Part shown: one piece after another, positions 25,627-34,157 of the stretch
Numbering within the stretch: the stretch's first letter is position 1
Layout: each line of letters opens with the position of its first letter
From: Ammoniphilus resinae
Lineage (GTDB): Bacteria > Bacillota > Bacilli > Aneurinibacillales > RAOX-1
Reading direction: 5' to 3'
Assembly (NCBI RefSeq): GCF_017873965.1
Contig: NZ_JAGGKT010000022.1
Coordinates: 1 to 61,070 of the forward strand
DNA length: 61,070 nt
Made by a program: the position numbers and the translations under genes
The notes under the pieces: generated by a model
Databases searched by the model: none
Seen by the model: only the letters and a program-made list of their open reading frames with translations
Told to the model about the DNA's origin: nothing

Positions 25627-26301
25627 TTAACCTTGACTTTCGATCGCCTCAATAACCTTTTCCGCTGTACTGCGGCTTGACATCGGATTTTGTCCTGTCA
25701 CTAAGTTTCCATCACGAACAGAGAAGTCTGTCCACTTCTCCGCGGAAACAAAATTACCGCCTTTTTCCCTCAGCTTTGATTCCAACAAGAACGGCATATG
25801 CTGATCTAGCTGCATCTCTACTTCTTCTTCGTCTGTAAAAGAATTGACGGTTTTCCCCTTCACTAGAGGTGTCCCATCCTTATAAGTCGCATTGACAAGG
25901 CCTGCAGGGCCGTGGCAAACCGCTCCGATGACCTTCCCTTCCTCAGCGAACTGCTGAAGGACATACTGCAGCGTTTCACTATCTGGAAAATCAAACATGG
26001 TGCCATGTCCGCCAGGTAGAAAAACCGCATCAAATTCGCTGGCATCCTCACGGCTCAACTTGGCGGTATCCTGTAATTCCGCCTCCGCATTGGCCCAATC
26101 CTCGTTTTTCTCCTCAGAAATACTGTTCGGATCAAGGGCCACTTCTCCCCCGCTGATGCTCGTTACCTTTACATCATAGCCTTTCGATTTGAATACTTCG
26201 TAAGGGACCGCAAATTCCTCCAGCCATAACCCCGTTTTGTGATCATCCGAGATCGTTGTGTGGTTGGTGACGACCATGAGGATCCGTTTATTCGTTGCCA
26301 T
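25627..26301 (-). CDS. Hsp31/PfpI-type glutamine amidotransferase-like protein
   Basis: Predicted 224-residue cytosolic protein of the class I amidotransferase-like group close to Hsp31/glyoxalase III: DAVFLPGGHGTMFDFPDS, then GAVCHGPAGLVNA with the nucleophile Cys followed by His. Such proteins act on methylglyoxal or glycated products (family knowledge; disputed for some members). ATG 26301 (MATNKRIL) follows GGGAGGG; a longer frame to 26343 overlaps the namA stop. It lies between the OYE and tautomerase genes with 19-base gaps, which supports a carbonyl-stress role. Confidence 0.85.
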   Translation of the reverse strand: MATNKRILMVVTNHTTISDDHKTGLWLEEFAVPYEVFKSKGYDVKVTSISGGEVALDPNSISEEKNEDWANAEAELQDTAKLSREDASEFDAVFLPGGHGTMFDFPDSETLQYVLQQFAEEGKVIGAVCHGPAGLVNATYKDGTPLVKGKTVNSFTDEEEVEMQLDQHMPFLLESKLREKGGNFVSAEKWTDFSVRDGNLVTGQNPMSSRSTAEKVIEAIESQG

Positions 26302-26320
26302 AACAACATCCCTCCCTAAA

Positions 26321-27340
26321 TTAGATTGAATAGGCCGCAGCAAGGGCTCTTGGTGTCAAAGGTTTTCCTCCGAGGATTAACGAAGCTTCATTAGCCCAGT
26401 ACGGATTGCGGAGCATCCCTCTGCCCACAGCGACGAGATCGACCTTTTCCTCCTCGACAATTTGGTTCGCCAACTGCGGATCTTCAAGCCGCCCCACGGC
26501 GATCACGGGAACGTTTAACCCCTTTTTGATGGCCTCAGCCAAATCTACTTGATATCCAGGGCCTGAGTTTTGTGGTCCAACCGTCCCTTCTCCACCAGAA
26601 GACACATGGAAGATATCTACCCCCGCTTGCTGGTAACGACGTGCGAGGTTCAACATGTATTCTATATCATAACCGCCTTCCGCATACTCAACGGCCGAGA
26701 TTCGCATAATGAGCGGCATGGACTCCGGCATGACGCGGCGCGCTGCTTCAATTACTTCTACCCCAAAACGGGCTTTGTCTTCCCCATAGATGTCTGTCCG
26801 TTGATTCGTCAACGGGGATTGGAACTGGTGTACTAAATAACCGTGTGCCCCATGGATTTCGATAGTGTCCACTCCTGCTTCGACCGCTCGACGGAAGGCC
26901 GCCTCAAACTTCCTTACCATCTCCCCCACTTCTTCGGTGCTTAGCGCCCGTGGCGTTTTGTACTTTTCTGAAAAGGCAATTGCTGAGCAGGAAACAGGTT
27001 GTTCCGCATCTTCCGCCTTGCGCCCAGCATGGGCAATTTGGATCCCGACTTTAGCTCCGTAGCTTTGACAAGATTGAATGATTTTGGCAAAAGCGGGAAT
27101 ATGCTCGTCCGACCAAATGCCCAGATCATAGTCGGAGATCCGGCCATCCGGTTCTACATCGGTCATTTCCATAATGATTAACCCAGCCCCACCAATGGCA
27201 CGATTCGTATAGTGGCTAAAGTGCCATTCATTGGGTTTTCCGTCTTTCGCTTGGACAGAATACTGACACATGGGAGGCATAACAATTCGATTTTTTAGCT
27301 CTAAAGCTTTCAGGTGAAAAGGATCTAATAAGGTTGGCAT
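26321..27340 (-). CDS. namA: NADPH dehydrogenase, old yellow enzyme family
   Basis: Predicted 339-residue FMN protein, almost the length of Bacillus YqjM/NamA. Landmarks are VMPPMCQYSV (Cys near residue 25 that tunes FMN), GIQIAHAGRKAE (catalytic His region), IHGAHGYLVHQFQSPLTNQR and VGRGMLRNPYW. It reduces alpha,beta-unsaturated aldehydes, ketones and nitro compounds with NADPH. The ATG follows AAAAGAGGT. It lies within the operon with AKR (21-base gap), PfpI and tautomerase genes. Confidence 0.92.
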   Translation of the reverse strand: MPTLLDPFHLKALELKNRIVMPPMCQYSVQAKDGKPNEWHFSHYTNRAIGGAGLIIMEMTDVEPDGRISDYDLGIWSDEHIPAFAKIIQSCQSYGAKVGIQIAHAGRKAEDAEQPVSCSAIAFSEKYKTPRALSTEEVGEMVRKFEAAFRRAVEAGVDTIEIHGAHGYLVHQFQSPLTNQRTDIYGEDKARFGVEVIEAARRVMPESMPLIMRISAVEYAEGGYDIEYMLNLARRYQQAGVDIFHVSSGGEGTVGPQNSGPGYQVDLAEAIKKGLNVPVIAVGRLEDPQLANQIVEEEKVDLVAVGRGMLRNPYWANEASLILGGKPLTPRALAAAYSI

Positions 27341-27361
27341 TGCTTGATTACCTCTTTTCGA

Positions 27362-28189
27362 TTAGAAATTAAAATTGTCCGGGTCTGGACCGTAACGGTG
27401 ATTGGCGTTTAACGCATCGATACGTTCGATATCCTCGGTGGAAAGCTCGAAATCAAAAACATTCGCGTTCTCCTCGATCCGATGTGGTGTAATGGATTTC
27501 GGTATCGTCACAATCCCGCGCTGCAAGTCCCAACGAAGAACGATCTGAGCCGCTGTCTTGTTGTATTTTTGACTCAGTTCCGTTAACAGCGGAACATCCA
27601 GATTTCCCTGCATCAGCGGGCTCCAAGCCTCCATCTGGATCTTCTGCTCTTGGCAAAAGACTTGCAATTCCTTCTGGGTCAATTGTGGATGGCATTCCAC
27701 TTGATTAACGGCCGGGACCACTTCACAGTCCGCTAGCAAATCCTGAAGGTGATGGATGTGGAAATTGCTGACCCCAATGGCCCGTACGGATCCATCTTTA
27801 TAAAGCTTTTCCAGTGCCTTCCATGTTTCTTTATATTTTTCCTTCACAGGCCAATGAATCAAGTAGAGATCGAGGTAATCCAATCCGAGTTTCTTCCGGC
27901 TGTCTTCGAATGCTTGCAACGTAGAATCGTAACCTTGATTCGCATTCCACACTTTGGTGGTAATAAAAAGCTGTTCACGAGGGATTCCCGATTCCCGAAT
28001 GGCTTTCCCTACCCCCTCCTCGTTTCCATAAACAGCTGCCGTGTCGATACTCTTGTAACCATACTGAATCGCATGCTTAACGGAAGAATAAACCTCTTCC
28101 CCTTCCTTTACTTTAAAAACACCCAAACCCAACCATGGCATCTCTACCCCGTTATTCAGGCGGGTGGTGGATCGAAGATCTTTTAGCAT
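27362..28189 (-). CDS. aldo/keto reductase (YvgN/YtbE-like)
   Basis: Predicted 275-residue NADPH-dependent reductase. The catalytic tetrad is visible: Asp and Tyr in [15 protein letters not shown], Lys in [12 protein letters not shown] and His in [10 protein letters not shown]. Cofactor-binding residues lie in [13 protein letters not shown]. Relatives in B. subtilis reduce methylglyoxal and other aldehydes. The ATG follows AAGGAGGAAC. It is the first gene of the four-gene operon 28189-25422; I see no specific operator in front of it. Confidence 0.9.
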   Translation of the reverse strand: MLKDLRSTTRLNNGVEMPWLGLGVFKVKEGEEVYSSVKHAIQYGYKSIDTAAVYGNEEGVGKAIRESGIPREQLFITTKVWNANQGYDSTLQAFEDSRKKLGLDYLDLYLIHWPVKEKYKETWKALEKLYKDGSVRAIGVSNFHIHHLQDLLADCEVVPAVNQVECHPQLTQKELQVFCQEQKIQMEAWSPLMQGNLDVPLLTELSQKYNKTAAQIVLRWDLQRGIVTIPKSITPHRIEENANVFDFELSTEDIERIDALNANHRYGPDPDNFNF

Positions 28190-28277
28190 TTTTCGTTCCT
28201 CCTTAAATCGACCATAGCAAAGCCTGATAAGGGTATTGTTATCCTTTCTTGTTGAGAAATTCCTTTTTTGAAATCGG

Positions 28278-28305
28278 CAAAAAAAGGGATTGAGCCAATC
28301 CCTTT
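28278..28305 (-). terminator. intrinsic terminator
   Basis: AAAGGGATT pairs with AATCCCTTT, followed by TTTTTTT on the minus strand, five bases after the pentapeptide-repeat gene. Confidence 0.85.
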
Positions 28306-28309
28306 CAGT

Positions 28310-29110
28310 TTACAACCAATGATCAGGCTTCTTTACATAACTAGGAAGCTTCGTAGCTCGATTCCCTTTCGCTGCATTCACTTGAGATTGGGTCAGGAAA
28401 ATGCAATCTGTCAGATCCGCATGGCTGAGATTGGAATCCCTTAAGTCCGCCCCGATAAGATCCGCTTTTCTTAAATCCGCATGACTTAAGTTCGCAGCAA
28501 TGAGTAATGCCCCTCTTAAATTAGCTCCTCTTAGGTCCGCCCTTTTTAAATTTGCACCTAAATAGTCGAGTCCCCTTTTATTTCTATTCTTTGGAACGAA
28601 GCCCCTTCGAACCAATTCGCTTGTCCTGACTAATAGTTTGTTGACTGTGCTTCGGTGGCCAGGAATATCTACTTTAAATATTTCTTCAGGCGCTCTGTTT
28701 GTCATCTCTACCGTTTGATCATAAGCCTCTTTTAACTCTCCCCAAAAAGGTTTCGTTTCTTCTAGCTCCATGGCTTGGCTTAGATAACAAAGCATCTCGT
28801 GCAGCTGCTGAACAATGGGGAAAACCGCAAACATCTCCCCCGATTTTGACTGGTCATTTCGCCAGTCCATACCTCTAAAAATATTTTGTGAAACATGTTG
28901 ACCTGCACCAAAACATTCATAAGAGACACATCCGCGGAATCCCTTGTCTCTTAACTGTTCATGGATCCCACAACGATATTCGGCGCTTAGGTTCCGGCAA
29001 GGCTCTCCACCGTTCTTATGTAAAGCAAAGTCTGCTGATTTGGCATAAGGCAGCGCAACACAGCATAAACCAAAACAATTTTGGCAGTCAGATGTTAAAT
29101 AGTCTTCCAT
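28310..29110 (-). CDS. pentapeptide-repeat protein with a Cys-rich N-terminus
   Basis: Predicted 266-residue protein. Residues 8-70 are Cys-rich (SDCQNCFGLCC, CRNLSAEYRCG, GCVSYECFGAG), which could bind metal. Residues about 185-245 are a pentapeptide-repeat segment with A(D/N)LXX units (ANLKRADLRGANLRGALLIA and so on), forming a short right-handed beta-helix. Such repeats bind or mimic surfaces, including DNA; the target here is unknown. Repeats are few for the family. The ATG has a weak GGAAGTG site. Single gene. Confidence 0.85.
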   Translation of the reverse strand: MEDYLTSDCQNCFGLCCVALPYAKSADFALHKNGGEPCRNLSAEYRCGIHEQLRDKGFRGCVSYECFGAGQHVSQNIFRGMDWRNDQSKSGEMFAVFPIVQQLHEMLCYLSQAMELEETKPFWGELKEAYDQTVEMTNRAPEEIFKVDIPGHRSTVNKLLVRTSELVRRGFVPKNRNKRGLDYLGANLKRADLRGANLRGALLIAANLSHADLRKADLIGADLRDSNLSHADLTDCIFLTQSQVNAAKGNRATKLPSYVKKPDHWL

Positions 29111-29285
29111 TTTGCGAACACTTCCCTATTATTTTCTACGAATGATTTTATATCATATAATGGTTTTTTACCTCATTTCTTTTTTCATTCATCAATCGTA
29201 GGCAACACTCTTCTGCTATGTAAAGGAGGGGACGGTGGGACTCCTCTTTTTATAGTCTTGTGGGCACTCTCCCTTTTTCTCAGGC

Positions 29286-29331
29286 AAAAAAAAATGACCC
29301 TCATCTATCCCATTGCGGAAAGATAAGGGTC
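29286..29331 (-). terminator. intrinsic terminator of the small ORF
   Basis: On the minus strand GACCCTTATC pairs imperfectly with GATAGATGAGGGTC, followed by ATTTTTTTTT. It lies about 30 bases after the 32-residue reading frame. Confidence 0.65.
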
Positions 29332-29363
29332 CGGGTTATCATGGCAATTCATCTAATCACCTC

Positions 29364-29462
29364 TTATTCGTACATGTACATGCGATAACGTTTGCTTTGC
29401 TCTTCATATAGACGTTGTGCATCATCTAAAAACTCAACTAGAGCTTTAAAAAACTTAATCAT
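29364..29462 (-). CDS. 32-residue small protein
   Basis: A short frame encodes MIKFFKALVEFLDDAQRLYE and 12 further residues ending RYRMYMYE, an amphipathic helix-like peptide. It is supported by a perfect GGAGGT ribosome site seven bases before the ATG and a terminator just after the stop. Codon choice resembles that of the neighbours. I know no family. The surrounding 700 bases (29111-29821) otherwise hold only one dispersed hairpin repeat. Confidence 0.65.
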   Translation of the reverse strand: MIKFFKALVEFLDDAQRLYEEQSKRYRMYMYE

Positions 29463-29732
29463 TTTTTCACGACCTCCTTGATTTGTTGTACCTTTATTAT
29501 CGCTTCGAAGCCTCATATTTACAAAGTTGGTATTCGGTCATGAAAGCGTCAATCATGGCTATGAAAATGGAATGAAAACGAGAATCACACCCCTATATCT
29601 TAAATTTAATGCTCTTTCCTCTCGTTTTCTTATGTTTTCATTTTTGGTGTGGATGGGGTTCACTGTTTGGTCACGATCACCTTGGATGTACCGGATTTAG
29701 GATCCAAAGAGAGATATCCGCTTTTTCGGGAT

Positions 29733-29777
29733 CATTCGGACTCAGTTTGACGGTAACAGCGATGCTCAGTCCGAATC
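29733..29777. repeat. dispersed unit of hairpin-repeat family 1
   Basis: A single 45-bp palindromic unit, CATTCGGACTCAGTTTGACG ... CTCAGTCCGAATC, nearly identical to array 1 units (24364-24564), lies just before the terminator of the membrane PfpI gene. It shows that the unit can exist alone. Confidence 0.85.
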
Positions 29778-29795
29778 AGAAGGGCAATGGGTCGT

Positions 29796-29821
29796 CAAAA
29801 AAACCGCCCGAAGGCGGCTTT
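29796..29821 (-). terminator. intrinsic terminator
   Basis: GCCGCC pairs with GGGCGG around TTC, followed by TTTTTTT on the minus strand, immediately after the PfpI gene stop. Confidence 0.85.
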
Positions 29822-31198
29822 TTAACTCGCTTGTTTATAACCTTTGAAAATCGCTTTTTTCATAATGAATCTTCTATCCAGGCAGAAACCTACAAATAAA
29901 GCGAGTAAAACGGTGAATAAGATATGGCTGTATGTCACAATAGAAAATGGTTTTCCTTCTAACTGCATCATCTCATCCGCTCGAAACTCGAGTCGTCTCA
30001 CGGCATGCTCTGCGATCAGAAGATCCTCTTGTTTGGCTAGGTCTTCAATAGCAGCTTCAAATAGGAAACGATCTGGCGCATCGCTGTGAACAAACCGAAT
30101 CTCCTTGGCATTGCCCTTTTCATTCCACAATTTCAAATCCGCTGCAGCCAATGTTTTTGCCTCTCTTCCAGGAACGATCAGTTTATCTAGTTTGGGTGTT
30201 TCTTCAATGGCTACTCTAGGAATAAGGGTCAATCCATGTTTGGTTACGATGGGCTGCTCTGAGCTAGCAATAGAAAGTGCCTTTGTTGTTCCGGTATCTG
30301 AATAGATATCAAAGACGGAGGTCAGCGCCAATTCCTCAATGCCGTTATAGAGCAAGACACCTGCTTTTTTCTTATTCCAATAGAATGCATTGTTCAAGGT
30401 ATAGGTCCACAAATTCACGGCAAATGGATCCATCTCTGGATTTTTCACATAGTGGTATGATGGATATTTCATTTCAGCGGCAATTTTGGTTGCCACGGGT
30501 TCTCCTAAGCGTTGGGAAATCACATAAAGTACAGCGTCAATTCCGGAAGAAACTCCTGCAGAGGATACAATGTTACCAGACTGCGTATAACGTTGATCCC
30601 ACACCCATTTGGTTTCAGGGTATTCCTTTTCAACCACGCCAAAGATTCGATTTTGCCAATGGGTAGCGACTGCCTTTCCGTTCAATAACCCTGTCGTTGC
30701 CAGATTCCCCGATCCCCCGCAAATGGTAAGGATATTGGTTTCCGCATGCTTTTTCATCCAGTCTTTCACTGGCTGGAATTTCTCTTGATCTTTCATTGTC
30801 AAAAATGGAATGACAATAATATCTGGACTTTTTCCTAATAATTGATCCATCTCTGCAAAGGAATAGTGTGGTACCACTTCAAGCCCGCCAGTCAATGTCC
30901 TCACTTGATTATCGGAGGCTACAGCATAAACGTTAAATTCCCCAGTTCGAGAGAATAACTCGTAAGGAATTGCGAAATCGGAACCCTCTGTTGTCTCATT
31001 ACCTAGTAGAACAGCAACCGTAGGTTTTTTCAGATCATGCAGAGGTTTCTCCACAGCTGGAAAAGCAGGAATTGGTTCTGTACGGAACGCCCCGTAAAAA
31101 TCTCCTTGCGAGCGGATCATGCCAAAGGCCCCAATCCCTCCGACAATCACAACGAAACTCAAAACATAAACAACAAAACGTAGGACTAATTTCTTCAT
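29822..31198 (-). CDS. membrane-anchored tandem DJ-1/PfpI protein (paralogue)
   Basis: Predicted 458-residue paralogue of the protein at 14636, alike from end to end. It has an N-terminal helix (about 6-27), a first PfpI domain with VAVLLGNETTEGSDFAIPYE and the Cys elbow TICGGSGNLATTG, a second domain without it (AGVLLYNGIEELALTSVFD, LIVPGREAKTL), and a C-terminal helix (about 422-442) with a basic tail. The ATG follows AAGAGGAGGT. Two tandem copies of the shared promoter element precede it (31272 and 31367). Function unknown; duplication and co-control suggest a surface stress or sensing role (inference). Confidence 0.85.
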   Translation of the reverse strand: MKKLVLRFVVYVLSFVVIVGGIGAFGMIRSQGDFYGAFRTEPIPAFPAVEKPLHDLKKPTVAVLLGNETTEGSDFAIPYELFSRTGEFNVYAVASDNQVRTLTGGLEVVPHYSFAEMDQLLGKSPDIIVIPFLTMKDQEKFQPVKDWMKKHAETNILTICGGSGNLATTGLLNGKAVATHWQNRIFGVVEKEYPETKWVWDQRYTQSGNIVSSAGVSSGIDAVLYVISQRLGEPVATKIAAEMKYPSYHYVKNPEMDPFAVNLWTYTLNNAFYWNKKKAGVLLYNGIEELALTSVFDIYSDTGTTKALSIASSEQPIVTKHGLTLIPRVAIEETPKLDKLIVPGREAKTLAAADLKLWNEKGNAKEIRFVHSDAPDRFLFEAAIEDLAKQEDLLIAEHAVRRLEFRADEMMQLEGKPFSIVTYSHILFTVLLALFVGFCLDRRFIMKKAIFKGYKQAS

Positions 31199-31271
31199 CT
31201 TATTTACCTCCTCTTATTTTTACAATACCGGGGTACCCTATTTGTTTTTGGTAAAATCTTAACTTATCTTT

Positions 31272-31304
31272 ACTATACAACCGCTTTATGAACTCAATAT
31301 GAAC
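31272..31304 (-). promoter_or_regulatory. regulon promoter element, copy B
   Basis: Reading the minus strand from 31304: GTTCATATTGAGTTCATAA, eight bases, then TATAGT at 31277-31272. Identical geometry to copy A. It lies 74 bases upstream of the PfpI gene at 31198. Confidence 0.75.
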
Positions 31305-31366
31305 GGATCCATCCTACTTTCATCCTCCTATACAAAAGCCCTTTGCCATTCTCTTCCTTAATTCCT

Positions 31367-31399
31367 ACTATACAACTGCTTTGTGAACCCAATATGAAC
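31367..31399 (-). promoter_or_regulatory. regulon promoter element, copy B2
   Basis: Reading the minus strand from 31399: GTTCATATTGGGTTCACAA, eight bases, then TATAGT at 31372-31367. It repeats copy B 95 bp further upstream, giving the PfpI gene tandem promoters. Flanking sequence (AGCxGTTGTATAGTA) is also shared, so this may be a local duplication. Confidence 0.7.
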
Positions 31400-31400
31400 G

Positions 31401-31426
31401 AAAAAAAACCGCCTGAAGGCGGTTTA
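31401..31426 (-). terminator. intrinsic terminator of the NlpC/P60 gene
   Basis: AAACCGCC pairs with GGCGGTTT around TTCA, followed by TTTTTTTT on the minus strand. It ends the NlpC/P60 transcript just before promoter copy B2. Confidence 0.8.
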
Positions 31427-31497
31427 CCAATGATCAAGGATATTTACAAAAAAGTGGTCCCAGACAAGGACTGCAAAAACCCTTTCCGGATGGGCTT

Positions 31498-31959
31498 TTA
31501 TAACACGCGTTTGGCAAACAGGTACCTGTCATACCAAATGGTTCCTTTTTGAATCCGGCTAATTGTGACCCCAATGCCTTTTCTAAAAGTATGCAAAATA
31601 CGACCATTTCCCATATATATCGCTACATGACCAACTTTATCGAGACCGTTAGAATTCATTCTTCTCGGAGTAGCAAAAAACAATAGATCACCTTTTTTTA
31701 TTTGCTTAAACGGAATATACTTTCCTTTCATTACCTGTTCACTCGTGTTATATCCGATCTGATAACCATGCTTCCAAAAAACGAACTGGGTAAAAGAAGA
31801 GCAATCAAAATTTTCATCTTGTAACCGTGTTGCACCATATTTATAAGGTGTGTGTAAATATTTTGTGCCAGTTTTTATAATTGGATCGGCTTGATTCATT
31901 GCGGAAACCGAAGTCGCAGAAAAGATGAATAGAAATAAAAATAAATACATCCGATACAC
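31498..31959 (-). CDS. secreted NlpC/P60 peptidoglycan hydrolase
   Basis: Predicted 153-residue C40 peptidase. Residues 1-20 are a signal peptide ending SVSA. The catalytic Cys lies in ENFDCSSFTQFVFWKHG, the His in KVGHVAIYMGNGRILH, with a third polar residue further on. It would cut D-Glu-diamino-acid bonds in the cell wall. It lacks LysM or SH3 binding domains, so it is small for a secreted member. I start at the GTG at 31959, five bases after GGGGGTGAT; ATG 31950 is possible. Single gene between regulon members. Confidence 0.85.
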   Translation of the reverse strand: MYRMYLFLFLFIFSATSVSAMNQADPIIKTGTKYLHTPYKYGATRLQDENFDCSSFTQFVFWKHGYQIGYNTSEQVMKGKYIPFKQIKKGDLLFFATPRRMNSNGLDKVGHVAIYMGNGRILHTFRKGIGVTISRIQKGTIWYDRYLFAKRVL

Positions 31960-32118
31960 CTGAATCACCCCCAAAAAACTTGAAAACCTTTGTCATTATA
32001 ACAAGGTTAGAAAAGGGGGATACAGCTGTAAATTCTGTGAAATATGGAAACAAACCTTTCCTCCAAAATCAATATAAGGTGGACACACCAACTGAAGACT
32101 CCCTATCAAGTCCCCCTT

Positions 32119-33480
32119 CTATTGTTGCCCCATCGGCAGTGTCACTTCAAAAGTTGCCCCTGTCCCCAGCTCACCCAAAACGCGGATATCTCCCTGATGG
32201 TTGTCCACGATCTGCTTCACAATCGACAGCCCTAATCCATTTCCTTTGACAGACGAATGACGGGCTTTGTCTACTTTATGGAACGGTTTGAAAATATCGG
32301 CCCGTTCTTCCTCGGGAATTCCCATTCCATTATCGGTGATCGAGACGACGATCTTGTTGTATTTCATCGAAGCTTCAATGACGATCTTCCCCGACTCGGG
32401 TGTGAATTTAATGCTGTTGCTCAACAAATTGATCCATACCTGCCCCAGTTGATCTTCGTCCGCCTCAATCATCAGTGGTTCAGCATCGAGCTCGATCTCA
32501 ATATCCTTTTCCGCCCATTGGGGCTCCAACCCGATAACCACCCGTCGAATCTGCTCATCGAGTTTATAACGACTTATCTTTAGTGGTTTATTGTCATGCT
32601 GCAAACGGGATAACCGAAGCAAATTCTGGCTCAACCGGGATAATCTCTCACTCTCTGTTTCAATGATCGTTAAATAACGCAGGCGGTCCTCCTCGCTCAT
32701 TTGCTTCTGCTTTAACGCTTTGGTAAAACCGGAAATCGAGGTCAACGGTGTTCCAATCTCATGGGAGACGTTGGACACGAAGTCTCGCCGCATCTGATCG
32801 AGCTTTCCGAGTTCTTTTGCCATTTGGTTGAAGCTCACGCTCAAAACGCCAAGCTCGTCTTTCCGTTTGGTCGGCAGTTCGATATCAAATTGTCCCCTCG
32901 CCATGCGCTTGGTGGCATCTGTCAAACGCCGAATCGGTTTGACAATATAGCGGGCCGCGATGATAATAAGAAAACTTCCAATAAACAAGATCAGTACATA
33001 TAACAAATGAATAGAATTCATCAGTTCCATATCGATTTCATTGCTCTGCATGGTAACAAATAAGGCATAAGGCTGCCCATCGGCTTGAAAAGGAATCCCG
33101 ACAACAGGCAGTTTTGGCATGTGAGCATTTTCGGCTTTTTTCATCCCGTTAAACTTTTCTCCCGCAAGGACAAGTTCAATGTCGGCAGGGTCAACCTGCA
33201 ATGGCCATTCCTGCTCGAGAAGCGGCTTTCCCTCCCGATCGTAAAGCTGCAGAAGGGTGGGGAAAAGACCGGATACCTTTTGCATGAAGGGGACCAATTC
33301 TGCAGAGGGCGTCGATTGATAGATTTCGATCATTTGCGTGCCGTTCTCTGCTAGGACATCTTGAATCATCCCATGTGCCCGGCTTTCATATAACCAGGTC
33401 GTCAAAAGAAAAGCGGTAATTAGACTCAACATGACAATACCGACGAAGATGAGCACGATGCGAGTATATAGTGATTTAAT
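32119..33480 (-). CDS. sensor histidine kinase
   Basis: Predicted 453-residue membrane kinase. There are two helices (about 9-28 and 155-175) around an extracellular sensor region, then HAMP (about 176-230), HisKA with the phospho-His in SNVSHEIGTPLTSISGF, and an ATPase with WINLLSNSIKFT, ITDNGMGIPEEE and GNGLGLSIVKQI. The best start is an ATT codon at 33480 overlapping the regulator stop (ATTAA), six bases after GGAGGTGA and giving MKSLYTRIV. The alternative GTG at 33456 lacks a ribosome site. It is the third gene of the operon from 35051. Confidence 0.88.
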   Translation of the reverse strand: MKSLYTRIVLIFVGIVMLSLITAFLLTTWLYESRAHGMIQDVLAENGTQMIEIYQSTPSAELVPFMQKVSGLFPTLLQLYDREGKPLLEQEWPLQVDPADIELVLAGEKFNGMKKAENAHMPKLPVVGIPFQADGQPYALFVTMQSNEIDMELMNSIHLLYVLILFIGSFLIIIAARYIVKPIRRLTDATKRMARGQFDIELPTKRKDELGVLSVSFNQMAKELGKLDQMRRDFVSNVSHEIGTPLTSISGFTKALKQKQMSEEDRLRYLTIIETESERLSRLSQNLLRLSRLQHDNKPLKISRYKLDEQIRRVVIGLEPQWAEKDIEIELDAEPLMIEADEDQLGQVWINLLSNSIKFTPESGKIVIEASMKYNKIVVSITDNGMGIPEEERADIFKPFHKVDKARHSSVKGNGLGLSIVKQIVDNHQGDIRVLGELGTGATFEVTLPMGQQ

Positions 33481-34156
33481 GTCGCTTCACCTCCAACCGA
33501 TAGCCAAGGCCCCGAATGGTGACGATTTTGAATTCCCCCTCGTATTCGGCAAATCGCTCACGCAGCCGCTTGATATGCACATCGACTGTCCGTTCATCCC
33601 CTTCGTAATCCATCCCCCAAATTTGCTCAATTAACGTATCACGGGTAAACAACTGCCCCGCATAGCTGCCCAGTTTATAAAGCAATTCGAATTCCTTCAT
33701 CGGAAGCGTCACCGACTTGCCATCTTCACCAATTGCCTGATAACTCGATCGATCCAGCGAAAGGCTCCCCAGCTTTACGATATTAGATGTAGAAATGCGG
33801 TAGCGCTTAAGCAGCGCCTTCACCCGAAGCACCAGCTCCACGGGATCGAATGGCTTCACTAAATAGTCATCCGTCCCCAACTTAAACCCATGGATGCGAT
33901 CCTGTGCCTCCCCTTTTGCGGTGATCATCAAAATCGGCATTTCCCCAAACTCCCGTAGTCTCTCACACAAGACCCACCCGTCCATTTTTGGCATCAAGAT
34001 ATCCAAAATCACCAAATCGACCGGATGGTTCTCCGCATACTCCAGGGCATCTACGCCATTCGACTTTTCCACAATCTCAAAGCCTTCATCTTTCAAATAA
34101 AGGGAGACGAGCTCACGAATGTGAGCTTCATCATCCACAACCAATACCTTTGGCAA
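33476..34156 (-). CDS. OmpR/PhoB-family response regulator
   Basis: Predicted 226-residue regulator. The receiver domain has PKVLVVDDEAHIRELV, the phospho-Asp in DLVILDILMPKMDGW and the KPFDP loop. The DNA-binding winged helix has LPMKEFELLYKLGSYAGQLF and DERTVDVHIKRLRERF. It starts with a TTG at 34156, one base after the stop of the His-rich gene, behind GGAGAGG. A longer upstream frame overlaps that gene and lacks support. Its family binds 11-bp-spaced direct repeats, as seen in the five promoter elements; I infer that it controls them, including its own operon (copy C). Confidence 0.92.
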   Translation of the reverse strand: MPKVLVVDDEAHIRELVSLYLKDEGFEIVEKSNGVDALEYAENHPVDLVILDILMPKMDGWVLCERLREFGEMPILMITAKGEAQDRIHGFKLGTDDYLVKPFDPVELVLRVKALLKRYRISTSNIVKLGSLSLDRSSYQAIGEDGKSVTLPMKEFELLYKLGSYAGQLFTRDTLIEQIWGMDYEGDERTVDVHIKRLRERFAEYEGEFKIVTIRGLGYRLEVKRH

Positions 34157-34157
34157 A

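Noticed and set aside
31206-31325. A 30-codon frame after GGAGG at 31327-31323 (minus strand)
   Set aside because: The GGAGG touches the ATG with no spacing and the frame runs through promoter copy B, so it is not a gene.
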